DNA from: Streptomyces nymphaeiformis | GTDB taxonomy: Bacteria > Actinomycetota > Actinomycetes > Streptomycetales > Streptomycetaceae | Direction of reading: 5' to 3' | Assembly: GCF_014203895.1 (NCBI RefSeq) | Contig: NZ_JACHJY010000008.1 | Span: 62,001 to 126,000 of the forward strand | Length of the DNA: 64,000 nucleotides | Shown: positions 42,493 through 50,105 of the stretch, one piece after another | How positions within the stretch are numbered: position 1 is the first letter of the stretch | Layout: the number at the start of each line of letters is the position of its first letter | Made by a program: the position numbers and the translations under genes | Notes under the pieces: model-generated | Databases searched by the model: none | Seen by the model: the letters and a program-made list of their open reading frames with translations, nothing else | What the model was told of the DNA's origin: nothing

Positions 42493-43544
42493 GCTCCACC
42501 GCCCCGCCGTCGGACGGTGTCGACCACGTCGACGAACGGTTGATCCGCACCACCCCCCTGAAGAAGCTGCTCGCCCGCCCCGAGCTCGGCTCGGTCGTCG
42601 GCGCGATCGCCGTCTTCGTCTTCTTCGCGGTGGTCGCCGACAGCTTCCTCAAGCCCTCCAGCCTCGGCACCGTCCTCTACGCGGCCTCCACCATCGGCAT
42701 CATGGCCGTCCCGGTCGCCCTTCTGATGATCGGCGGCGAGTTCGACCTGTCCGCCGGTGTCCTGGTCACCAGCTCCGCGCTCGTCTCGTCGATGTTCAGC
42801 TACCAGATGACGGCGAACGTCTGGGTCGGCGTCGGCGTCTCGCTGCTCGTCACCCTGGCGATCGGCGTCTTCAACGGCTTCATGCTGACCCGCACCAAGC
42901 TGCCCAGCTTCATCATCACGCTCGGCACCTTCCTCATGCTGACCGGCCTGAACCTGGGCCTCACCAAGCTGATCAGCGGCACCGTCTCCACCAAGAGCAT
43001 CTCCGACATGGAGGGCTTCCCCTCCGCCAGGAAGCTCTTCGCCTCCGAGTGGACGATCGGCGGCGTCGAGTTCAAGGTCACCATCCTGTGGTGGCTCGGC
43101 CTCGTGGCGCTCGCCACCTGGATCCTGCTCCGGACCCGCTTCGGCAACTGGATCTTCGCCGTCGGCGGCGGCGCCGACGCCGCCCGCGCGGTCGGCGTCC
43201 CCGTCTACCGCACGAAGATCGGCCTCTACATGGGCGTGGCCTTCTGCGCCTGGATCTCCGGCCAGCACCTGCTCTTCTCCTTCGACGTCGTCCAGTCGGG
43301 CGAAGGCGTCGGCAACGAGCTGATCTACATCATCGCGGCCGTCATCGGCGGCTGCCTGATCACCGGCGGATACGGCTCGGCCATCGGCTCGGCGGTCGGC
43401 GCCCTGATCTTCGGCATGACCAGCAAGGGCATCGTGTACGCCGAGTGGAACCCCGACTGGTTCAAGTTCTTCCTGGGGGCGATGCTCCTCCTGGCGACCC
43501 TGCTGAACGCCTGGATCCGCAAGCGCGTGGAGGCGACCAAATGA
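42489..43544 (+). CDS. Sugar ABC transporter permease (RbsC/FrcC type)
   Basis: 351 residues, ATG overlapping the binding-protein stop. About eight to ten membrane helices. The stretch LMIGGEFDLSAGVLVTSSAL and the later IIAAVIGGCLITGGYGSAIG match the ribose/fructose-type permeases (BPD_transp_2). It forms the channel with the ATPase encoded next (ATGA overlap). A second permease gene is absent, so the transporter likely uses a homodimer. Confidence 0.93.
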   Translation: MSSTAPPSDGVDHVDERLIRTTPLKKLLARPELGSVVGAIAVFVFFAVVADSFLKPSSLGTVLYAASTIGIMAVPVALLMIGGEFDLSAGVLVTSSALVSSMFSYQMTANVWVGVGVSLLVTLAIGVFNGFMLTRTKLPSFIITLGTFLMLTGLNLGLTKLISGTVSTKSISDMEGFPSARKLFASEWTIGGVEFKVTILWWLGLVALATWILLRTRFGNWIFAVGGGADAARAVGVPVYRTKIGLYMGVAFCAWISGQHLLFSFDVVQSGEGVGNELIYIIAAVIGGCLITGGYGSAIGSAVGALIFGMTSKGIVYAEWNPDWFKFFLGAMLLLATLLNAWIRKRVEATK

Positions 43545-44335
43545 CCACGGAGCCGACCCCGCTCGTCGAACTGACCGACGTCAGCAAGTACTACGGCAAC
43601 ATCCGCGCCCTCGAAGGGGTCTCCCTGGAGGTCCGCGCGGGCGAGATCTCCTGCGTCCTCGGCGACAACGGCGCCGGCAAGTCCACCCTCATCAAGATCG
43701 TCGCGGGCCTCCACCGGCACGACGCCGGCACCTTCCGCATCGAGGGCGAGGAGGTCGCCCTCGCCAACCCGCGCGACGCCCTCGACCGGGGCATCGCCAC
43801 CGTCTACCAGGACCTCGCCGTCGTCCCGCTCATGCCGGTCTGGCGGAACTTCTTCCTCGGCTCCGAGCCCACGAAGGGCAAGGGCCCCTTCAAGCGCCTC
43901 GACGTCGAGCAGATGCGGACGACCACCCGCGAGGCACTGCTCCGCATGGGCATCGACCTCCGGGACGTCGACCAGCCGATCGGCACCCTCTCCGGCGGCG
44001 AGCGCCAGTGCGTGGCCATCGCCCGCGCCGTCCACTTCGGCGCCCGGGTCCTCGTCCTCGACGAGCCGACCGCCGCGCTCGGCGTCAAGCAGTCCGGGGT
44101 CGTCCTGAAGTACGTGGCGGCCGCCCGTGACCAGGGCCTCGGCGTGGTCCTCATCACGCACAACCCGCACCACGCCTACCTCGTCGGCGACCGTTTCGTC
44201 CTTCTCAAGCGGGGCGCGATGGCGGCGAGCCACACCAAGGACTCCGTCACGCTCGACGAGTTGACCCGGCAGATGGCGGGCGGCAGCGAGCTGGAGGACC
44301 TGCGCCACGAGCTGGAGCGGCCGCCCGCCACGTAA
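43541..44335 (+). CDS. Sugar ABC transporter ATPase, single nucleotide-binding domain
   Basis: 264 residues. Walker A GDNGAGKSTLIKI, Q-loop in VYQDLAVVP, signature LSGGERQCVAIARAV, Walker B VLVLDEPTAALG and switch His in VLITHNPHHAY. Most carbohydrate uptake systems of the RbsA kind have two fused ATPase domains in about 500 residues. This one has a single domain, as in FrcA-type fructose and some inositol systems, and must work as a homodimer. It completes the transporter. The ROK kinase gene starts 37 bp downstream. Confidence 0.93.
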   Translation: MTTEPTPLVELTDVSKYYGNIRALEGVSLEVRAGEISCVLGDNGAGKSTLIKIVAGLHRHDAGTFRIEGEEVALANPRDALDRGIATVYQDLAVVPLMPVWRNFFLGSEPTKGKGPFKRLDVEQMRTTTREALLRMGIDLRDVDQPIGTLSGGERQCVAIARAVHFGARVLVLDEPTAALGVKQSGVVLKYVAAARDQGLGVVLITHNPHHAYLVGDRFVLLKRGAMAASHTKDSVTLDELTRQMAGGSELEDLRHELERPPAT

Positions 44336-44372
44336 CGGCCCCTTCACACCGCACCTGGCAGAATCGGAGCCG

Positions 44373-45548
44373 ATGAGTACCTACCGTGACCTCACCCACC
44401 GGGGAGCCGCCCGCGGGACCGTGCTGCGCACCGTCGGGACCCGGGAGCGGCGCTCCCACCTGACGGCGCCCCGGGTGCCGACCGTCGGCATCGACATCGG
44501 CGGTACGAAGGTGATGGCCGGCGTCGTCGACGCCGACGGCAACATCCTGGAGAAGCTCCGCACGGAGACGCCGGACAAGTCCAAGAGCCCCAAGGTCGTC
44601 GAGGACACCATCGTCGAACTGGTCCTGGACCTCTCCGACCGGCACGACGTGCACGCCGTCGGCATCGGCGCGGCCGGCTGGGTCGACGCCGACCGCGCCC
44701 GGGTCCTCTTCGCCCCGCACCTCGCCTGGCGCAACGAACCCCTCCGCGACGCCCTCCAGGGCCGCCTCGCCGTCCCCGTCATGGTCGACAACGACGCCAA
44801 CACCGCCGCCTGGGCCGAGTGGCGCTTCGGTGCCGGACGCGGCGAGGACCACCTCGTCATGATCACCCTCGGCACCGGCATCGGCGGCGCCATCCTGGAG
44901 GACGGCCAGGTCAAGCGGGGCAAGTACGGGGTCGCCGGAGAGTTCGGCCACATGCAGGTCGTCCCCGGCGGCCACCGCTGCCCCTGCGGCAACCGCGGCT
45001 GCTGGGAGCAGTACAGCTCCGGGAACGCGCTGGTCCGCGAGGCCCGCGAGCTGGCGGCCGCCGACTCCCCGGTCGCGTACGAGATCATCGAGCGGGTCAA
45101 GGGGAACGTCTCCGACATCACCGGCCCCCTCATCACCGAGCTCGCCCGCGAGGGCGACGCCATGTGCGTCGAGCTGCTCCAGGACATCGGGCAGTGGCTC
45201 GGCGTCGGCATCGCCAACCTCGCCGCCGCCCTCGACCCCTCCTGCTTCGTCATCGGCGGAGGCGTCTCCGCCGCCGACGACCTGCTCATCGGCCCCGCGA
45301 GGGACGCCTTCCGCCGCCACCTCACCGGCCGCGGCTACCGTCCCGAGGCCCGCATCACCCGCGCCCAGCTCGGCCCCGAGGCCGGCATGGTCGGCGCCGC
45401 CGACCTCGCCAGGCTCGTCGCCCGCCGCTTCCGCCGCGCCAACCGGCGCCGCGTCGAGCGGTACGAACGGTACGAGCGCTACGCCCAGGCCCTGCGCAAC
45501 GGGACCTCGGGCCGGGCCGCACGCACCCCCGAGGACCCCTCTTCATGA
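44373..45548 (+). CDS. ROK-family sugar kinase (glucokinase-like)
   Basis: 391 residues. The ATP-binding motif VGIDIGGTKVMAGVVDADG begins at about residue 38. The catalytic Asp lies in MVDNDANTAAWAEW. The ROK zinc motif appears as GGHRCPCGNRGCWEQYSSG. It probably phosphorylates the imported sugar in the cytoplasm. The N-terminal 35 residues before the ATP motif (Arg-rich, including TRERRSHL) are longer than in glucokinase but show no helix-turn-helix. The C-terminal tail has YERYERYAQALRNG. It overlaps the next gene by 4 bp (ATGA). In S. coelicolor an equivalent ROK gene lies in this same context. Confidence 0.92.
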   Translation: MSTYRDLTHRGAARGTVLRTVGTRERRSHLTAPRVPTVGIDIGGTKVMAGVVDADGNILEKLRTETPDKSKSPKVVEDTIVELVLDLSDRHDVHAVGIGAAGWVDADRARVLFAPHLAWRNEPLRDALQGRLAVPVMVDNDANTAAWAEWRFGAGRGEDHLVMITLGTGIGGAILEDGQVKRGKYGVAGEFGHMQVVPGGHRCPCGNRGCWEQYSSGNALVREARELAAADSPVAYEIIERVKGNVSDITGPLITELAREGDAMCVELLQDIGQWLGVGIANLAAALDPSCFVIGGGVSAADDLLIGPARDAFRRHLTGRGYRPEARITRAQLGPEAGMVGAADLARLVARRFRRANRRRVERYERYERYAQALRNGTSGRAARTPEDPSS

Positions 45549-46123
45549 CCCTGCCCCTCCAGTCCGCCCCGCCCCGCGCCCCGAAGGAGAAGCTGCCCGA
45601 GGACCGCGGGCACATGATCCGCCGCCGCTGGCTGACGGCCGTCATCATCGTGCTGCTCGTCGGCATCCCGGCCGGCTACCTCGTCGTCTCCGCGGAGCAG
45701 AGCCGTGCCAGCGGCCGCGACAAGGAGCGCGAGTCCTCGCCGGCCGGTCTCCAGGACAACTGGCCCTCGCTGATGAAGCGCCGGGTCTTCGAGGTCCCGA
45801 TCCCTCCCGGGGCCTGGGACGTCGCCTACTACGAGACCAGCAACTGGAAGACCAGCCGGCTGTACGTGCAGTTCTCGACGACCGCCGGCGGCCTCGACGC
45901 CTTCCTCGCCGAGGCCGGGACCTCCCGCTCGGCGCTGACCCCGGGCCGGGTCACCGTCGGCGAGCGCGACGCGGACATCGCCGGCTGGACCTTCGCCGAC
46001 GGCATGACCTGGGCGGGCGGCGTCGTCACCCGCGAGGAGCCCCGCCCGCGCCTGGACGTCACGGTCGACCTCACCGAGCCGGCCTTCCCCCGCGTGTACG
46101 CGGTGTCGACCACGAGCCCCTGA
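45545..46123 (+). CDS. Hypothetical membrane-anchored extracellular protein
   Basis: 192 residues, ATG overlapping the ROK stop (ATGA). One membrane helix at about 30-50 (WLTAVIIVLLVGIPAGYLVV) follows a basic N-terminus, so the remaining 140 residues face outwards. The outer part contains Trp- and Tyr-rich strands (AWDVAYYETSNWKTSRLYVQ) and no known motif. Translational coupling to the sugar kinase is unexpected for an external protein. It may be a partner in cell-surface sugar metabolism, or simply co-transcribed. Confidence 0.65.
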   Translation: MTLPLQSAPPRAPKEKLPEDRGHMIRRRWLTAVIIVLLVGIPAGYLVVSAEQSRASGRDKERESSPAGLQDNWPSLMKRRVFEVPIPPGAWDVAYYETSNWKTSRLYVQFSTTAGGLDAFLAEAGTSRSALTPGRVTVGERDADIAGWTFADGMTWAGGVVTREEPRPRLDVTVDLTEPAFPRVYAVSTTSP

Positions 46124-46220
46124 CGCCCCGGGACTCCCCCGGAAGGACCGGCCCGGCTCGCGCGGGCGCGCGGGCTCGCGTCCAATGGCGGCACGGGCCG
46201 GGCAGGGGTCGGGAGGCGGG

Positions 46221-47087
46221 ATGTCGTGGGCGACCCGGTTGCGCAGCATCCGGACGGGGGCGGAGAGCCGCTTCCCCGTGCTCACGGAACTCACCGGCCG
46301 GCTGGTGAGCGGGAACCTCCTGGACGCCGGCACCCGGCTCGCCGCCCAGGCCTTCCTGGCCGCGGTGCCCCTGCTCTTCGCCCTCGCGGCCTTCGCCCCG
46401 CTCGCCGTGCGGGACCAGCTGCGCGAGTCGCTCCGCGTCATGTTCGGGCTGACCGGTCCGGCCGACCAGGATCTCCAGAAGGCCCTCGACCAGGCCACCG
46501 CCGACGGAGTGCGGGAGACGACCGGCGTCGTGGGAGCGCTCGTGGCGCTGGTGTCGGCGACGAGCTTCAGCCGCGCCATGGCCCGGGTGTGCGAGCGGGC
46601 CTGGGGGCTGCCCAAGGCCGGGACCCGGATCGCGGCCTGGCGGTGGATGGTGTGGCTGCTCGCGCTGGTCGTCGTGGTGCTCCTCCAGGCCCCCCTCCGC
46701 GACGGCTTCGGGGCCGGCGGCTGGCTGGGACTGCCGCTGTACTTCCTGGTCAGCACGGGGGTGTGGCTGTGGACCCAGCACCTCCTGCTCGCGAAGCGCG
46801 TCTCCTGGCTGCCGCTCCTGCCCGGCGCCGTCCTGGGCGGCGTCGCCACGACCGTCCTCGGCATCACGGCACGGCTCTACATGCCGGCAGCCCTCAACCG
46901 CGCCCTCGGCGAGTACGGCTCGCTGGGCCTGGTCCTGACGATGCTGTCCTGGCTGATCGTGGTGTGCGCCGCGATCACCTTCGCCCTCACCAGCGGCGCC
47001 GTCCTGGCCCAGGAGCCGCCGCTCGACCGCTACCTGGGGACGGACCGGGGCGAGGAGGCGTCAGCGGATGCCGAGGCTCTCCAGTAG
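46221..47087 (+). CDS. YihY/BrkB-family membrane protein
   Basis: 288 residues from ATG 46221 (GGGAGGCGGG ahead; ATG 46185 is an alternative). Six predicted membrane helices, with the family pattern LAAQAFLAAVPLLFALAAFA in helix 1 and TSFSRAMARVCERAWGLPKA in the loop region. BrkB/YihY proteins are of unknown function, often tied to envelope or lipid processes. The 3' end overlaps the convergent M56 protease gene by 27 bp. Its place next to undecaprenyl-phosphate genes hints at an envelope role, but this is only proximity. Confidence 0.8.
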   Translation: MSWATRLRSIRTGAESRFPVLTELTGRLVSGNLLDAGTRLAAQAFLAAVPLLFALAAFAPLAVRDQLRESLRVMFGLTGPADQDLQKALDQATADGVRETTGVVGALVALVSATSFSRAMARVCERAWGLPKAGTRIAAWRWMVWLLALVVVVLLQAPLRDGFGAGGWLGLPLYFLVSTGVWLWTQHLLLAKRVSWLPLLPGAVLGGVATTVLGITARLYMPAALNRALGEYGSLGLVLTMLSWLIVVCAAITFALTSGAVLAQEPPLDRYLGTDRGEEASADAEALQ

Positions 47088-47987
47088 CCGGTGGAGGTCG
47101 AGGGCGGCCTCGCCCGCCGCGAGCAGCGCGGCGGCGGGCACGGCGAGGGTGACCGCGGTGAGCAGGGGGCGGGGGCCCCGGGGCGGTGCGAGGAGCGCGG
47201 CGACGCGGCGCGGCACGGGGCCCGGGGTGCCCTTGCCGCCCCGGCCGAGGAAGCCGAGCGCGCCGCGCGGGGTCCGGTCGGCGTGGCGGGCGGCGAGCGC
47301 GGCCTTGCCGACGGCCCTGGCCACCTGGCGCCGGTCGCCGGTGGAGGCCGCGGCGCTCTCGTCGGCCCAGCGCTCGATGGTGTACGTGACGGCGCGGGCC
47401 AGCGGGCGCAGGAGCGGGTTGGCGGCCGCGCCGAGCTGGGCGGCGGCCACGAAGGCGTAGTGGTGGGAGGTCAGGTGGGCCCGCTCGTGGGCCAGGAGGA
47501 TGCGGTGCTCGGCGGGTTCCAGGGTGTGCAGCATGCCGGTGGAGACGACGACGCGGCCGGGCAGCCCGGGCAGGGCGAAGGCGTCGGGGGCCTCGTCGTC
47601 GACGACGACCAGGCCGTCGTGGGCGGGCATGCAGGCCGCGTCGAGCGCGGCGGCGGCGAGCGTACGCGCGCGCCGGAGGAGGAACCGTACAGCCATCAGG
47701 GTGGCGCCGCCGAGCAGCAGCCCCGCGGCGAGGGAGACGGGCACGGCGGCGGGGTCGTCGCGGGGGGCCGGCGGCGCCCAGTGGCCGAGGGCGGCCAGCC
47801 AGGGGACGCGGACCAGGCCGGCGAGGGCGAGCAGGCCGAGGCTGAGCGTGCTCGCGGCACCGAGCACCAGCGCGCAGAGGCTGAGCAGCCAGGTGCCCAG
47901 GCGCGGTTCGCACCGCTCGGCGAGGAGACGGACGCCGAGCGGGGTGAGCAGCGGCAGCAGGAGCGGCAGGTAGACGGCGAGGCGCAT
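47061..47987 (-). CDS. M56-family (BlaR1/MecR1-like) membrane metalloprotease
   Basis: 308 residues. Four membrane helices: about 3-20, 30-55, 80-105 and a C-terminal one. The zinc motif is LLAHERAHLTSHHYAF (HExxH form) at about residues 160-175. It lacks the extracellular penicillin-binding sensor domain of BlaR1, as do most Streptomyces relatives. The family partner is a BlaI repressor, encoded 14 bp upstream and transcribed first. It would cleave BlaI when a signal reaches the membrane and so open the divergent promoter. Positioned opposite DedA and UppP, it may sense lipid-carrier or cell-wall stress. Confidence 0.88.
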   Translation of the reverse strand: MRLAVYLPLLLPLLTPLGVRLLAERCEPRLGTWLLSLCALVLGAASTLSLGLLALAGLVRVPWLAALGHWAPPAPRDDPAAVPVSLAAGLLLGGATLMAVRFLLRRARTLAAAALDAACMPAHDGLVVVDDEAPDAFALPGLPGRVVVSTGMLHTLEPAEHRILLAHERAHLTSHHYAFVAAAQLGAAANPLLRPLARAVTYTIERWADESAAASTGDRRQVARAVGKAALAARHADRTPRGALGFLGRGGKGTPGPVPRRVAALLAPPRGPRPLLTAVTLAVPAAALLAAGEAALDLHRLLESLGIR

Positions 47988-48001
47988 GGCGGCGGGTTCC
48001 C

Positions 48002-48406
48002 TTACCGGTCGGTGCCGTCCGTGCCGCCGTCGTCGGTGTCCCCGAGCATCTGGCGCAGCAGGTCGGCGTCCGCGTCGGAGAGTTCGTCGGCGAAGCGGGC
48101 GAGGACGGCCTCGCGGTCGGGCCGGTCGTCGAGTACGGAGCGCATGCGGCGGGCGGCGAAGCCGGCGTCGTCGGTGACGGGTGCGTAGGCGTAGGCCCGG
48201 CCGCGGGGGGAGCGGTGGAGCATTCCCTTGCCGTGCATCCGGGTCAGGATCGTCACGACGGTGCTGTACGTGAGCTCGGCCTGGAGGCGCTCGACCACCT
48301 CGCCGGGCGTGAGTGCGCCCCCGGCGTGCTGGAGCAGAGCGAGGATCTGGGTCTCGCGGGCGCCGTTGGGCTGTCTGGAGGTCTGGTCGCGCGTGTTGCC
48401 GTCCAT
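48002..48406 (-). CDS. BlaI/MecI/CopY-family repressor
   Basis: 134 residues, ATG at 48406. An N-terminal winged helix contains ILALLQHAGGALTPGEVVER and the wing sequence LTYSTVVTILTRMHGKGMLH. The C-terminal half carries the dimerisation and cleavage region (AYAPVTDDAGFAARRMRSVL). BlaI repressors are removed by proteolysis when their partner M56 protease is activated. The partner lies immediately downstream (14 bp). Two tandem palindromes (48432-48468) lie between this gene and the divergent dedA gene, the expected arrangement for autoregulation and control of dedA and uppP. Confidence 0.93.
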   Translation of the reverse strand: MDGNTRDQTSRQPNGARETQILALLQHAGGALTPGEVVERLQAELTYSTVVTILTRMHGKGMLHRSPRGRAYAYAPVTDDAGFAARRMRSVLDDRPDREAVLARFADELSDADADLLRQMLGDTDDGGTDGTDR

Positions 48407-48431
48407 GGGGTTTGTCGTTCTCCCGGCTGTC

Positions 48432-48468
48432 TTCTACAGTCGCGTAGAAGTTCTACGCACGCGTAAAT
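48432..48468. promoter_or_regulatory. Two tandem BlaI-type operator palindromes in the blaI-dedA intergenic region
   Basis: TTCTACAGTCGCGTAGAA (48432-48449) has perfect 6-bp arms (TTCTAC/GTAGAA) with a 6-bp spacer. TTCTACGCACGCGTAAAT (48451-48468) is the same half-site design with two mismatches. Centres are 19 bp apart. BlaI/MecI operators have this TACA/TGTA-like form. They lie between the repressor start (48406) and the DedA start (48546), so one bound dimer pair could block both directions. Confidence 0.7.
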
Positions 48469-48545
48469 GCTGTTCCACGAGTGTGCCATGCGCCCCTGCC
48501 CAGGGACAGCCGGACCCCGGTCGCGCACGGCGGAAAGGAACCCAG

Positions 48546-49181
48546 GTGCCCCAGGCCCTGAACCCGCTGGATGCCACCTCCCTGCTGACCGCGTTCGGCG
48601 CGCTCGGCGTGTTCCTCGTCCTGTACGCCGAGACCGGCCTCCTGATCGGCTTCTTCCTGCCCGGCGACTCCCTGCTCTTCACCGCCGGCCTGCTGTGCAC
48701 CACCGGCACCGGCGGCGTCCACCTCTCCCTGCCCGGCGTGCTGCTCGCCGCCGCGGCCGGAGCCCTCCTCGGCGCCCAGACCGGCTACCTCATCGGCGCC
48801 CGGGCCGGCCGCGCCCTCCTGGAGCGCACCCGCAGCCGCCACCTGCGCGAGGGCGCCGCCCGGGCCGAGAAGCTCCTCGCGCGGTACGGCCACGGCAAGG
48901 CCGTCGTCCTGGCCCGCTTCCTCCCCGTGGTCCGCACCGTGCTCAACCCCCTGGCGGGCATGGTCGGCATGCCCGCCCGCACCTTCGCCCTCTGGCAGGT
49001 CGTCGGCGGCCTGGTGTGGACCGCGGGCCTCGTCCTCGGCGGATACGCGCTGGGTTCGAGCATCCCCGACGTCGACCGCTACCTGCTCCCCCTGATCGCG
49101 GCGATCGTCGCGGTCTCCCTGCTCCCGCTCGCCTTCGAGGTCCTGCGGGCCCGCCGGTCGTCCGGCGGCGCCGGCCACTGA
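48546..49181 (+). CDS. DedA-family membrane protein (putative undecaprenyl-phosphate transporter)
   Basis: 211 residues from GTG 48546 (AAAGGA 6 bases ahead). DedA/SNARE-associated family features: ETGLLIGFFLPGDSLLFTAG near the N-terminus and the later ARFLPVVRTVLNPLAGMVGM, with the conserved Arg and Pro residues. About five membrane helices. Recent work shows that some DedA proteins (UptA) move undecaprenyl phosphate across the membrane. UppP, which produces undecaprenyl phosphate, follows 50 bp downstream, so the pair fits a recycling role. It is divergent from the BlaI-M56 pair with operators between them. Confidence 0.88.
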   Translation: MPQALNPLDATSLLTAFGALGVFLVLYAETGLLIGFFLPGDSLLFTAGLLCTTGTGGVHLSLPGVLLAAAAGALLGAQTGYLIGARAGRALLERTRSRHLREGAARAEKLLARYGHGKAVVLARFLPVVRTVLNPLAGMVGMPARTFALWQVVGGLVWTAGLVLGGYALGSSIPDVDRYLLPLIAAIVAVSLLPLAFEVLRARRSSGGAGH

Positions 49182-49231
49182 CACCCGGCCCCTTCCCGTA
49201 CCCCTGCCCCTCCCACCCAGACAGGACCCCG

Positions 49232-50068
49232 ATGAGCGTCATCAGCCTCGGTCAGGCCACCGTCCTCGGCATCGTCGAGGGCATCACCGAATTCCTGCCC
49301 ATCTCCTCCACCGGCCACCTCAAGATCACCGAGGGCCTGATGGGCATCCCCGTCGACGACCCCTCCGTGGTCGGCTTCTCCGCCGTCATCCAGGTCGGCG
49401 CGATCGCCGCCGTCCTCGTCTACTTCTTCAAGGACATCGTCCGCATCGTCACCGCGTGGGGCCGCGGTCTGGTGGACAAGGAGGAGCGGTACCACCACGA
49501 CTACCAGTTCGCCTGGTGGGTCATCTTCGCCACGATCCCGATCGTGGTGGTCGGCCTCGCCGCCAAGCCCCTCATCGACGGACCGCTCGCCTCCCTGTGG
49601 GTGGTCGCCGGTTCGCTGATCGCCGGCAGCGGCGTCATGTGGGCGGCCGACCAGATGGGCCGCCACAAGCGAGGCGAGGACGACACCGGCTTCAAGGACG
49701 CCATGCTCGTCGGCTGCTCGCAGATCCTCGCGCTGCTCTTCCCCGGCTTCTCCCGCTCCGGCGCGACCATGTCCACCGCCCTGATGCTCGACCTCGACCG
49801 GGTCGCCGCCACCCGGCTGTCCTTCTTCCTCGGCATCCCCGCCCTCACCGGCGCCGGCCTGTACGAGCTCAAGGACGCCGCCGGCAGCGGCGCCGCCATC
49901 GCCCCGCTCGTCGTCGGCACCGCCGTCTCCTTCGTCGTCGCGTACGCCTCCATCGCCTGGCTGCTCAAGTACGTCGCCCGGCACTCCTTCAACGCCTTCG
50001 TCGTCTACCGCGTGATCGTCGGCGTGCTGCTGCTGGGCCTGCTCGGCACCGGAGTCATCGCCGCCTGA
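49232..50068 (+). CDS. uppP: Undecaprenyl-diphosphate phosphatase (BacA/UppP)
   Basis: 278 residues, ATG at 49232. The family signatures EGITEFLPISSTGHL (residues about 16-30) and FPGFSRSGATMSTAL are complete. Six to eight membrane helices. It removes one phosphate from undecaprenyl diphosphate on the outer face, returning the lipid carrier for peptidoglycan and wall polymer assembly; overproduction gives bacitracin resistance in bacteria generally. Its position directly after dedA, and opposite a BlaI-M56 pair, suggests that carrier recycling is induced by a wall signal. An MFS gene follows after 37 bp. Confidence 0.96.
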   Translation: MSVISLGQATVLGIVEGITEFLPISSTGHLKITEGLMGIPVDDPSVVGFSAVIQVGAIAAVLVYFFKDIVRIVTAWGRGLVDKEERYHHDYQFAWWVIFATIPIVVVGLAAKPLIDGPLASLWVVAGSLIAGSGVMWAADQMGRHKRGEDDTGFKDAMLVGCSQILALLFPGFSRSGATMSTALMLDLDRVAATRLSFFLGIPALTGAGLYELKDAAGSGAAIAPLVVGTAVSFVVAYASIAWLLKYVARHSFNAFVVYRVIVGVLLLGLLGTGVIAA

Positions 50069-50105
50069 CGCACCCGATGTGAGAATGGGCTCCCGGAGGC
50101 CCGTG

